Part shown: piece after piece, positions 1-7,325 of the stretch
How positions within the stretch are numbered: position 1 is the stretch's first letter
How the letters are laid out: every line of letters begins with the position of its first letter
Assembly: GCA_902599315.1 (NCBI GenBank)
Contig: CACKEY010000003.1
Location: 62,001-126,000 of the forward strand
Length of the DNA stretch: 64,000 bases
Direction: 5' to 3'
From: an uncultured SAR86 cluster bacterium
Lineage (GTDB): Bacteria; Pseudomonadota; Gammaproteobacteria; Magnimaribacterales; D2472
Made by a program: the position numbers and the translations under genes
The notes under the pieces: model-generated
Databases searched by the model: none
Told to the model about the DNA's origin: nothing
Seen by the model: only the letters and a program-made list of their open reading frames with translations

Positions 1-1
1 G

Positions 2-694
2 CTTCGAGAGATGGATTCAATGCGAAGAGACTTCGTTTCAAACTTATCACACGAACTTCGGACTCCAGTAAGCGTTATTAAAGCAAACTCAGAAACATTG
101 TTGGGTGGGGCACTAGAGAATTCTAAAGATGCAAAAACATTTTCAAAAGCTATCTTACATAATGCAGATCGTTTGAGTGAAATGGTGACATCTTTGATTG
201 ATTTATCACGTATTGAATATGGAGATTTAAAATTTGTTATTGAACCAATAATTATTAATCAGGTTGTTGATACTGTAATTTCATCATTTACAAATAAAGC
301 AAAAAGAAAAAATATTGAATTAGTTTTTAATCGACAAAGTGATGTTGTTGTTCAAACTGATGCTAAAGCAATTGAAAGAGTTCTAAATAATCTTGTAGAT
401 AATGCATTCAAATATAGTTCAGAAAATACAGTTATTGAGATTAGAGCAAGAAAGCAGGCCAATTTTATTCGAATTTCAGTTCTTGACTCAGGAGAGGGAG
501 TTCCTGAAGAAGAACAAAGATTTGTTTTCAAGAGATTTTATAGGACAGCTAAAGCCAGAGCTAATACTAAGCAGGGTAGCGGATTAGGTCTAGCGATAGT
601 TAGGAATCTTGTTAATAATTTACAAGGTGAAGTTGGAGTTGAGACGAGAAAAGAGGGCGGCTCTGAATTTTGGTTCACCATTCCTCTCTCATAG
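2..694 (+). CDS. phoR: PhoR-type sensor histidine kinase, 3' part (5' end outside window)
   Basis: The reading frame is open from base 2, before the first ATG at 11, so this is the C-terminal catalytic part of a longer gene. It begins at the dimerisation/phosphoacceptor helix (RRDFVSNLSHELRTP, His about residue 14 counted from the ATG). The ATPase boxes follow: N box (NNLVDNAFKYS), G1 (DSGEGVPEEE), F box (FKRFYR) and G2 (GSGLGLAIVRNLV). RDFVSNLSHELRTP is typical of PhoR, which phosphorylates PhoB under phosphate limitation. The PhoR assignment also rests on the neighbours: polyphosphate enzymes, a PiT transporter, a phytase and Pho-box-like repeats. The sensor and membrane part and any phoB lie upstream and are not visible. 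Another sensor kinase of the same subfamily remains possible. Confidence 0.8.
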   Translation, partial: LREMDSMRRDFVSNLSHELRTPVSVIKANSETLLGGALENSKDAKTFSKAILHNADRLSEMVTSLIDLSRIEYGDLKFVIEPIIINQVVDTVISSFTNKAKRKNIELVFNRQSDVVVQTDAKAIERVLNNLVDNAFKYSSENTVIEIRARKQANFIRISVLDSGEGVPEEEQRFVFKRFYRTAKARANTKQGSGLGLAIVRNLVNNLQGEVGVETRKEGGSEFWFTIPLS

Positions 695-736
695 TTATCT
701 TAATAACAATAATAATAATAAACTGGGAGTTATATG

Positions 737-1594
737 CTATTTTGAAATTGTTACTTTGTTGGAATAAATTTCATGAAATAGTTTAATTGCAATGGAATCT
801 GATATGCCCCATTTTGTAGAGGTTATTTGTTGAATTTCTAATTGCTCTGAAATAAATTTAAAAATATTTAAAGCGTGATCTATAACATCAGCTCTATCAG
901 GAGAAAATGCATATTTTTTAATTTTTTCCTCTGCAGTAAGTTTAGATATTTTTTTCACTTTTTTTCTAAATTCGCTTAATGACATGTCTTTTGTTTTATG
1001 TGCGCTAAGAAATGATCTAATGTTTCCACCTATACCAATTAATTTTTTCTTTGGTTTAATAGATTTTAGCCACTCCTCCAAGCGATTCCATTCTTGTTTT
1101 TCATCTTTACCAAGTAAATTACGAACTGCTCCAAGTTGAAAAGATCGAATAATAGTATCTTCGTTATTACGAATAAAGAATTCAGTACTGCCTCCTCCTA
1201 AGTCAACAAAAATCTTATTTTTACCGGTATTACTTTTAGGATGAAATCGAATTAATTTTGCCTCCTCTAGTCCAGATATTACTCTCAAAGGCCGGTTAAT
1301 AGCCGTTTCTATATATCTTCTTGCATCTTCAGAGTTTTCTGTATCTCTAAATGCGGAGGTAGCCACGATTTCATATTGTGTGATAAGGTTCTGCGCAAAT
1401 ATTTCCTCATATTCACGAATTGTTTTAATTACTTGATCAAGTTTAGATTCACTAAGATTTCCCTGATTAAATACATCACTTCCAAGTCTGATCGGCGATC
1501 TGATCCCTTGAACAAACTCTATAGAGGCAGGAGTTGTTTTAAATATTTTTGATTTAATAGCATTAGTCCCTATGTCAATCGATGCAATCTTCAT
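737..1594 (-). CDS. ppx: Ppx/GppA family exopolyphosphatase
   Basis: A 285-residue protein of the ASKHA-fold Ppx/GppA family, which removes terminal phosphate from polyphosphate or hydrolyses pppGpp. The two phosphate-binding loops are clear: IDIGTNAIKSKIF at the N terminus and VDLGGGSTEF near residue 132. The family fingerprint ATSAFRDTENS lies between them. It has only the two-subdomain core (about 300 residues) and lacks the C-terminal helical/HD extension of the 500-residue E. coli enzymes. Its ATG overlaps the stop codon of the PPK2 gene upstream, so the two should be translationally coupled into a polyphosphate synthesis/degradation pair. I cannot tell Ppx from GppA activity from sequence; the pairing favours polyphosphate. 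Confidence 0.85.
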   Translation of the reverse strand: MKIASIDIGTNAIKSKIFKTTPASIEFVQGIRSPIRLGSDVFNQGNLSESKLDQVIKTIREYEEIFAQNLITQYEIVATSAFRDTENSEDARRYIETAINRPLRVISGLEEAKLIRFHPKSNTGKNKIFVDLGGGSTEFFIRNNEDTIIRSFQLGAVRNLLGKDEKQEWNRLEEWLKSIKPKKKLIGIGGNIRSFLSAHKTKDMSLSEFRKKVKKISKLTAEEKIKKYAFSPDRADVIDHALNIFKFISEQLEIQQITSTKWGISDSIAIKLFHEIYSNKVTISK

Positions 1595-2430
1595 TAATCA
1601 TCATCCATATATTTGCTTAAAATCTTATATTGCTCATAGTCTAAGTTATTAAATTCAACTCCCTCTAATAAAACTTTATAGTTATTTATATTTTTTGACC
1701 ATGTAAGGGGTTTCAAAAGTTTTTTGTTTTCATAATCTGTTTGATTAAGTAAAAATCTTAACGCTGTAAGGCGAGCAATCATTTTATTATTAGCGTTGAT
1801 TGCAATCCATGGAGAAAAATCGGGAGAAGTTTTTTCAAACATTTGTTCTTTGTATAGTGTAAATGCATCCCATTTGGTGACGATACGCTCATCATTAGGA
1901 GAGAGTTTCCAATATTTAAGTTCCGAATGTTTGCGAGCTTTCATTCTTCGCTTTTGTTGATCTTTAGATAATGAAAAATAAAATTTAATAATTTCAACTC
2001 CAGAATCTATGAGATTTTGTTCCCACGAAAGGACCTGATTCATAAAATTTCTATATTGCTTTTCACTGCAATAACCCATGACTGGTTCTGTTAATGCTCT
2101 TGTGTACCAAGATCTGTCAAGAAAGGCTATTTCACCTTTTTTAGGAATAACTTTTTTCCATCGTTGAAACCAATGTGCAGATTCCCATTTAGTTGGTATG
2201 CCAAGATTTACATATTTAAAGTTTTTTGGAATTAAGTATTGAGTAAAAAATTTATATGCTGAGCTTTTGCCTGCTGTATCTCTTCCTTCTAAAACAATAC
2301 AAATTCTCCGTTTATTTTTTATCACATCCTCTTGAAGCTTTAGAAGTTCAATTTGAAGCCTTCTTTTTTCAAGTTGATACGATTTATCGTTGAGTTTTTG
2401 ATATTCTTTTTGATCAAATGAAATGAGCAT
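1594..2430 (-). CDS. ppk2: Polyphosphate kinase 2 family protein
   Basis: A 278-residue single-domain PPK2, which transfers phosphate between polyphosphate and nucleoside di- or monophosphates. It has a P-loop at residues 49-57 (GRDTAGKSS) and the lid/Walker B element DRSWYTRALTEPVMGY from residue 105. The conserved PTKWESAHWFQRW segment lies between them. The usual P-loop is GRDAAGKGG, so Ala-Thr and Gly-Gly to Ser-Ser changes stand out. The N-terminal 40 residues are charged and helical, as in the family. It is first in a two-gene unit with the Ppx/GppA gene (1-base overlap). The direction of reaction and preferred nucleotide cannot be read from the sequence. Confidence 0.88.
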   Translation of the reverse strand: MLISFDQKEYQKLNDKSYQLEKRRLQIELLKLQEDVIKNKRRICIVLEGRDTAGKSSAYKFFTQYLIPKNFKYVNLGIPTKWESAHWFQRWKKVIPKKGEIAFLDRSWYTRALTEPVMGYCSEKQYRNFMNQVLSWEQNLIDSGVEIIKFYFSLSKDQQKRRMKARKHSELKYWKLSPNDERIVTKWDAFTLYKEQMFEKTSPDFSPWIAINANNKMIARLTALRFLLNQTDYENKKLLKPLTWSKNINNYKVLLEGVEFNNLDYEQYKILSKYMDDD

Positions 2431-2557
2431 AAATAATATTTAAGGTTTTATCTAATAAAGAATTTATTAAATAGTTATTGTAGCTTGAGATTGCATTTTT
2501 TAACTTAAGAAAAATAAAATTTTATAATAAGTTCTGAATAAGTATTAATATATTCAT

Positions 2558-3040
2558 ATGAACAAAGATCTAGAAAAACGTGTTCAAGCATTAGAAGATA
2601 CTTTAGCTATTCAGAATTTGAAACACACATATCTAAATGCATGCGATTCAAAAGATGTCGATGCAATGATTGAAACATTTGTGGCCTCTGAATGCATGAT
2701 TGATTATGGTCCAGTTGGCTCCTTTTCAAATAGAGATGAGCTAGCAGCTGTTTTCCAAGAAGCTGCATGTCATGACTACATGCTTGAATCTCATCAAGCA
2801 CATAACCCACTAATTAATATCATTGATGCCGAAAATGCTACTGGAAAATGGGCGCTAACCTATAATTTAATAAATACAAATGATAAGACAATTACAACCT
2901 TGCAAGGTGAGTATCATGACGTATATCAAAAAATTGATAATAAATGGTTAATCAAGGAAACAACATTTGTTGGATGTTCTTCAATTAACTTGGAATTAGA
3001 AGAAGATTTGCTAAAGGTTATTTTTGCTGGGAGACCTTAG
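2558..3040 (+). CDS. SnoaL/NTF2-like domain protein
   Basis: A 160-residue protein. The N terminus (LEKRVQALEDTLAIQNLKHTYLNACDSKD) is the usual opening of SnoaL-like (SnoaL_4 type) members of the NTF2-like cone fold: a helix, then a pocket lined by beta strands. Members include polyketide cyclases, steroid isomerases, dehydratases and many proteins of unknown role. It has no signal peptide. Its 3' end overlaps the convergent TetR gene by 4 bases. A second, longer NTF2-like gene sits at 16457-17071. The substrate is unknown. Confidence 0.7.
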   Translation: MNKDLEKRVQALEDTLAIQNLKHTYLNACDSKDVDAMIETFVASECMIDYGPVGSFSNRDELAAVFQEAACHDYMLESHQAHNPLINIIDAENATGKWALTYNLINTNDKTITTLQGEYHDVYQKIDNKWLIKETTFVGCSSINLELEEDLLKVIFAGRP

Positions 3041-3630
3041 GCAGGTGTGGCGATGCAGCTCAAAAGATAAGCATTTGCAGCTCTCACCGCTTCATTTAAT
3101 CCAACTTCAGTTAGCTTAGTGGTCTCTTTGACGTCTAGTGAGAGAATAGACACAATGATTTGAGTCACAACTAGAAATACACCAGACTTGTTAAACATAC
3201 TTGGTAGCCCGATAGATTGCTCAATATGCATTTGAATGGTCTCTGCAATTTCATATAGATCAGAACTCGGCATGGGAGGCGAGACAGTATTTTCTAATAG
3301 TAGTTTTTGAGCTCCCGGATTATTTCGATAGAATTCAATAATTAAAATCACACATTCCTTTAAACAAAGCATGTAATCCGCCTCAGGGTTTTGACTTAAA
3401 TTACTTTTGAGATATTGATTACAATCCTCCAAATATCTTTTAATTAGAGCTGACTTGATTTCATCAGGAGTTTCAAAAAATTTATATGTTGAGGTTCGTT
3501 TTAAACCAGCAAACATAGAAATCTTTGCAATAGTCAGTGATTCGATGTTGCTTTCTTCTAACAGATCATTAGATGCATCTAAAATCTTTTTTATGCGTTC
3601 AATGCTTCTTTTCTGTTTTGGTTTTTGCAT
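3037..3630 (-). CDS. TetR family transcriptional regulator
   Basis: A 197-residue protein with an N-terminal TetR DNA-binding domain. The basic opening (KPKQKRSIERIKKILDAS) is followed by a helix-turn-helix around residues 30-50 (LTIAKISMFAGLKRTSTYKFF). The C-terminal ligand-binding region is divergent. It converges with the NTF2-like gene and diverges from the microprotein at 3743. The Pho-box-like array at 3698-3726 lies in the shared upstream region, so its own expression could be affected. The ligand and targets are unknown. Confidence 0.82.
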   Translation of the reverse strand: MQKPKQKRSIERIKKILDASNDLLEESNIESLTIAKISMFAGLKRTSTYKFFETPDEIKSALIKRYLEDCNQYLKSNLSQNPEADYMLCLKECVILIIEFYRNNPGAQKLLLENTVSPPMPSSDLYEIAETIQMHIEQSIGLPSMFNKSGVFLVVTQIIVSILSLDVKETTKLTEVGLNEAVRAANAYLLSCIATPA

Positions 3631-3697
3631 AATTTATTATCGACATTTGTTGTTAAAAAAACAATTAAACTAGCACAATAAAAAAAAATAGTGTATT

Positions 3698-3726
3698 GTG
3701 TCATTCTTGTGACATAAATGTGTCAC
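3698..3726 (+). promoter_or_regulatory. Candidate triple Pho box (PhoB site)
   Basis: Three 7-mers GTGTCAT, GTGACAT and GTGTCAC start at 3698, 3709 and 3720. They are separated by AT-rich 4-mers (TCTT, AAAT), giving exact 11-bp phasing. This is the architecture of enterobacterial Pho boxes (CTGTCAT plus four A/T, repeated). A PhoR-type kinase at the window start and a PiT gene downstream support the reading. Binding by PhoB is inferred. Confidence 0.6.
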
Positions 3727-3742
3727 CATAGAAACAGTAAAT

Positions 3743-3868
3743 ATGAATACAAAAAAAATTCTTAAGCAACATGGCTTGCTACCAAAGGCTTCAAAAGCAC
3801 ATGAAATGCAATTGTTTGGATTTCTATCAATGTGGGTAGTTTTAACAGCTATAGTCTATTTCTCTTAA
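3743..3868 (+). CDS. 41-residue putative single-pass membrane microprotein
   Basis: A short ATG-to-TAA frame of 41 codons. It starts with a basic stretch (MNTKKILKQHGLLPKASKAH) and ends in a hydrophobic segment of about 17 residues (LFGFLSMWVVLTAIVYFS) that should cross the inner membrane. No Shine-Dalgarno is evident. The ATG lies only 16 bases after the Pho-box-like array, so its mRNA would be nearly leaderless, or the true start is the Met codon at 3806. I recognise no family. Position and composition suggest a phosphate-responsive small membrane protein, but coding status is not proven. Confidence 0.45.
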   Translation: MNTKKILKQHGLLPKASKAHEMQLFGFLSMWVVLTAIVYFS

Positions 3869-3912
3869 AAATAAAATTTTTCTAAGATCAGAAATTATTT
3901 TTAGGCATATTT

Positions 3913-3930
3913 GTGTCATTTTTATGTCAC
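3913..3930 (+). promoter_or_regulatory. Candidate Pho box upstream of pit
   Basis: GTGTCAT (3913-3919), TTTT, ATGTCAC (3924-3930): two 7-mers with 11-bp phasing, the same design as the array at 3698-3726. It lies about 115 bases before the pit start codon, in a 176-base non-coding stretch with nothing else recognisable. Control of pit, the porin and the phytase by PhoB is inferred from this site. Confidence 0.55.
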
Positions 3931-4044
3931 TTGCTTCATAGTTTTGTTGCAAACAAACTAAAAATTGTTTCAAAGAATTAATCATATTTTCACATAAATC
4001 TTCTCTAATAAGATTCATATTTTAACTATCTTACATTTCAAAAT

Positions 4045-5295
4045 ATGGAAACTTTATTTTTAGATCCTTTCACAATATTACTTATAGCTGGTTTCATTGG
4101 TTTTTTCATGGCGTTTGGCATCGGGGCAAATGACGTTGCCAATTCAATGGGAACATCAGTTGGAAGTAGAGCTATCACTATAAAACAAGCCATAATTATT
4201 GCAGCAATATTTGAATTTCTTGGAGCATTTTTAGCTGGCGGAGAGGTTACTTCAACCATCAGAAAAGGGATTGTTGATCCAGAGTTATACGCAGATCAAA
4301 CAAATATTTTTGTTATTGGAATGCTTTCAGCGCTTCTTGCTGGAGGAACCTGGTTGTATTTAGCTAGCTTGAGAGGTTGGCCCGTTTCAACCACTCATAC
4401 TATTGTTGGTTCAATTATTGGATTTGTTTTGATTACCAAAGGCGTTGACGCTGTTTCATGGAGCAAAGTAGGTAATATTGCTATGAGTTGGGTCACATCT
4501 CCATTATTTTCGGCAACATTAGCGTTTGGTTTATATATTTCTGCTAAAAAACTTATTTTAGAAAGATCTAATCCTGGTGAAGCTGCGATAAGGTACATCC
4601 CTTTTTATAGCTTTCTTGTTGCTGTAGTCATTTCACTTGTTACTGCAAGAAAGGGCTTAAAGCATGTTGGAGTTGAGTTCACTGATAATGAAGTCTATTT
4701 ATTTATTGCAATATTTAGCTCAATAGTTGGGCTTGCAACCGCTTTTTTCTTAAGAACCAATAAAAAACAAATTATGCGAGAGGGTGGCATTGAATTTGCT
4801 TTCGGTATATTAATGGTTGTGTCCGCTAGTGCTATGGCCTTTGCACATGGATCAAATGATGTTGCGAATGCAATTGGTCCTTTGGCAGCAATTGTAAGTG
4901 TTGTAGACACTGGAGAAATCGGATCTAAAGCTGCTATTAGTCCCTGGGTCCTATTTATTGGAGCGATTGGAATTGTTTTTGGTTTAGCCACTCTTGGATC
5001 AAGAGTTATTACAACAGTTGGCAGAAAAATTACAGCCCTGACACCTAGTCTTGGATTTTCAGCTGAGATGGCTACAGCATCAACAGTTGTTGCTGCATCA
5101 TATTTAGGCTTTCCAATTTCAACAACTCATACACTGGTTGGAGGAGTAATTGGTGTTGGTTTAGCTAAGGGTGCTGAGCATTTAGATTTTTCATCAATAA
5201 AAAGAATTATTGCCTCTTGGTTAGTAACAATTCCAGCTGGAGCTGCATTTACCGTTTTATTTTACGTTTTACTCAGGATTATTTTCGGAGTGTAG
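4045..5295 (+). CDS. pit: PiT family inorganic phosphate transporter
   Basis: A 416-residue polytopic membrane protein of the PiT family, which takes up phosphate or metal-phosphate with a cation. Both internally repeated signatures are present: GANDVANSMGTSVG at residues 27-40 and AHGSNDVANAIGP from residue 267. Each is followed by a helix carrying PVSTTHT or PISTTHT. The length is that of the shorter bacterial Pit proteins, without a large central loop. A Pho-box-like site lies upstream. A porin gene starts 3 bases after its stop codon and a phytase gene follows, so phosphate released outside can be admitted and imported. Confidence 0.93.
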   Translation: METLFLDPFTILLIAGFIGFFMAFGIGANDVANSMGTSVGSRAITIKQAIIIAAIFEFLGAFLAGGEVTSTIRKGIVDPELYADQTNIFVIGMLSALLAGGTWLYLASLRGWPVSTTHTIVGSIIGFVLITKGVDAVSWSKVGNIAMSWVTSPLFSATLAFGLYISAKKLILERSNPGEAAIRYIPFYSFLVAVVISLVTARKGLKHVGVEFTDNEVYLFIAIFSSIVGLATAFFLRTNKKQIMREGGIEFAFGILMVVSASAMAFAHGSNDVANAIGPLAAIVSVVDTGEIGSKAAISPWVLFIGAIGIVFGLATLGSRVITTVGRKITALTPSLGFSAEMATASTVVAASYLGFPISTTHTLVGGVIGVGLAKGAEHLDFSSIKRIIASWLVTIPAGAAFTVLFYVLLRIIFGV

Positions 5296-5298
5296 GAA

Positions 5299-6237
5299 GT
5301 GCCCTCTAGATATTTTATAAATAAGGTATTTATTATTGCATTTTCATTTTTTTTATTAGGCAATAGTGTCTTTGCATCGCCTACCTGGTACGGAAAAATA
5401 TTTGTTGATGCTCAGTCTTTTTCCAATGATGTCATGGGAACCAAAACTGATATTAAAAATAATTCTTCAAGATTAGGGCTAAAAGGTGAGTATTCTTTTT
5501 CTGAAAATTCTAATCTTAGATTAATTTATCAAGCAGAGTATCAGTTTGATCCTGTAGATGGAAAGGCTAGAGGAGATGATGGTACTCTCAAACAGCGGAA
5601 TACATTCCTTGGTATTAAATCAAATATAGGGACACTTTTTGCAGGCACCCACGATTCAGCGCTTAAGAAGTCTCAATTAAAAATTGATTTATTTAATGAT
5701 CTTGCACCCGATATTAAAAATATTCTACATGGCGAAAATCGGCTTGAAGATTTTATTGGTTATACAACCCCAAAATACAAAAACATGATTTCTGCAACAT
5801 TTAATAGTATTAAAAATCCCTCATCAGGAAAAAAATATAAATCTTATTCAATAAATTTTTCTGGCGATGCCTTTCAAGCAGCTATAGGAATTGATGAATC
5901 AATGAAAGGTTATGATAGCTCGAGAATCTCAATTTTAATTCCAATTAATAAATTTAAGATTGGATTGTTGGCTCAAAAAACTAAAAATCTTGTATCAGGT
6001 CAAAGTGATAGTGGGCATGTCACTAGTTTATCCAGAAAAATAAGCTCCAAGGGAACGTTTAAAATTCAACGCTCATCATCAAACATGAAGATAGGCACAG
6101 GAAGACAAACCACAATTGGATATGATTACCAATTTAAAAAATATCTTAAAATTTTTACATTCTATTCTCAATTGGAGTCATCCAATAATTCAAAAGAGAA
6201 AGACATTTTTTCCATAGGGCTAGAATATAAATTTTAA
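5299..6237 (+). CDS. Gram-negative porin, outer membrane
   Basis: A 312-residue protein starting at GTG; AGGAAG just before it can act as ribosome binding site, and the gene begins 3 bases after pit. A signal peptide (residues about 1-26, ending VFASP) precedes a sequence rich in alternating polar/hydrophobic strands. It opens with PTWYGKIFVDAQSF and closes with FSIGLEYKF, a terminal Phe as expected for outer-membrane barrel assembly. NNSSRLGLKGEYSFSENSN and TFLGIKSNIGTLFAGTHDS are the strand/loop elements typical of trimeric general porins. It is shorter than usual (about 340-380). Placement between pit and a phytase suggests phosphate or phytate permeation, which is inferred. Confidence 0.8.
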   Translation: MPSRYFINKVFIIAFSFFLLGNSVFASPTWYGKIFVDAQSFSNDVMGTKTDIKNNSSRLGLKGEYSFSENSNLRLIYQAEYQFDPVDGKARGDDGTLKQRNTFLGIKSNIGTLFAGTHDSALKKSQLKIDLFNDLAPDIKNILHGENRLEDFIGYTTPKYKNMISATFNSIKNPSSGKKYKSYSINFSGDAFQAAIGIDESMKGYDSSRISILIPINKFKIGLLAQKTKNLVSGQSDSGHVTSLSRKISSKGTFKIQRSSSNMKIGTGRQTTIGYDYQFKKYLKIFTFYSQLESSNNSKEKDIFSIGLEYKF

Positions 6238-6276
6238 AATTTTTTAATGATTTTATATTAGCGTTACAATGTAGAC

Positions 6277-7323
6277 ATGTCTTGGTTTGTAAAGCTCATC
6301 TTCTCTTTAAGTATTTTCTTTTTAGCAAGTTGCTCCAGTGATTACTTGATTAATGCAATTGCTGAGACAGAGCCTGTTGCATCGAGTGGAGATGCCGCAG
6401 ATGATCCAGCAATAGTTATAAATTTTAGTAATCCAGCGCAATCACTTATTTTTGGAACTGATAAGCGAGCAGGAGTTTATTTATATAATCTTTCTGGAGA
6501 AAAAATTTCATATGCTTCTTTAGGCGAAATAAATAACATAGACGTTAGACAGGCTGATAATAAAATTTATGTAGCTGCATCAAATAGAACAGCTCAATCA
6601 ATTGAGTTTTGGGAATTTAGTCAGCAAGAATTTTTTAAAAATATTGTTTATTCAGATAACCTTTTTGATTTATCTACGCAGTCAATAACCATACCTACTA
6701 ATATAGATGTCTATGGTATTTGTGCTGGCTTAATAGATGGAGTGCCCATTGTTTTTATTACAGAGGATAAGGGTCCTCGCGTTGAGTTGTGGGTACCCCA
6801 GACTCGAACACTCATAGGAACTTTCAGTAATGGAGGCGAATCAGAGGGTTGCGTTTTTGATGATGAAAATAAAACGGTTTTTATTTCAGAAGAAGAGGTG
6901 AATGGAGTTTTAAAAACCTACAACTTAAATAATGAATTTCCATTTGAAAGTCCCTTCATTGTGGATTCTCGAGAGGGAAATATTGGCGGTGATCCAGAGG
7001 GGCTTACAATCTATAAAACTTCTGAAAAAGAGGGTTATATATTACTTTCATCCCAAGGAGATAATAAATACAACGTTTATAATCGAATTTATCCTCACGA
7101 ATTTATCTCAAGTTTTACTATTGACGATGACCCCCAAGGCATTGACGGCACATCAGAAACTGATGGGATCGACGTCACCAATTACAATCTAAGAGGTAAA
7201 TTTTCCAAAGGTCTATTTGTTGCTCAGGACGGTTACAACTTTGATGGAAAAGAGCTGAAGAATCAAAATTTTAAAATTGTTCCTTTTAATCCCATTCTTA
7301 AATTTATAAATAAAAGTAAGTAG
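6277..7323 (+). CDS. Beta-propeller phytase, predicted lipoprotein
   Basis: A 348-residue 3-phytase of the beta-propeller (PF02333) type, which uses calcium to hydrolyse inositol hexakisphosphate. A lipoprotein signal ends in LASC with Cys19 as lipid anchor. Family blocks appear in order: DDPAIVINFSNP (42-53), GTDKRAGVYLYNLSG, NNIDVR, AASNRTAQSIEFW, SEGCVFDDENKTVFISEEE, DPEGLTIYKTSEKEGYILL, SSQGDNKYNVYNR, DGTSETDGIDV and GLFVAQDGYN followed by NQNFKIVPFNP. The acidic residues that bind calcium in this family are largely kept. It is full length for a single-domain member. It sits 39 bases after the porin, co-directional with pit. Lipidation should hold it at the outer membrane, releasing phosphate near the porin. 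Confidence 0.93.
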   Translation: MSWFVKLIFSLSIFFLASCSSDYLINAIAETEPVASSGDAADDPAIVINFSNPAQSLIFGTDKRAGVYLYNLSGEKISYASLGEINNIDVRQADNKIYVAASNRTAQSIEFWEFSQQEFFKNIVYSDNLFDLSTQSITIPTNIDVYGICAGLIDGVPIVFITEDKGPRVELWVPQTRTLIGTFSNGGESEGCVFDDENKTVFISEEEVNGVLKTYNLNNEFPFESPFIVDSREGNIGGDPEGLTIYKTSEKEGYILLSSQGDNKYNVYNRIYPHEFISSFTIDDDPQGIDGTSETDGIDVTNYNLRGKFSKGLFVAQDGYNFDGKELKNQNFKIVPFNPILKFINKSK

Positions 7324-7325
7324 TT

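Noticed and set aside
402..587. Open frame on the plus strand inside the kinase gene
   Set aside because: It lies wholly inside the strongly supported kinase frame and its translation shows no domain or composition of a real protein.
705..722. AATAATAAT run after the kinase gene
   Set aside because: A few trinucleotide units in AT-rich DNA; no stem, terminator or conserved repeat unit.
4038..4259. Minus-strand frame across the pit start
   Set aside because: Shadow of pit; the PiT signature in the other strand explains the sequence.
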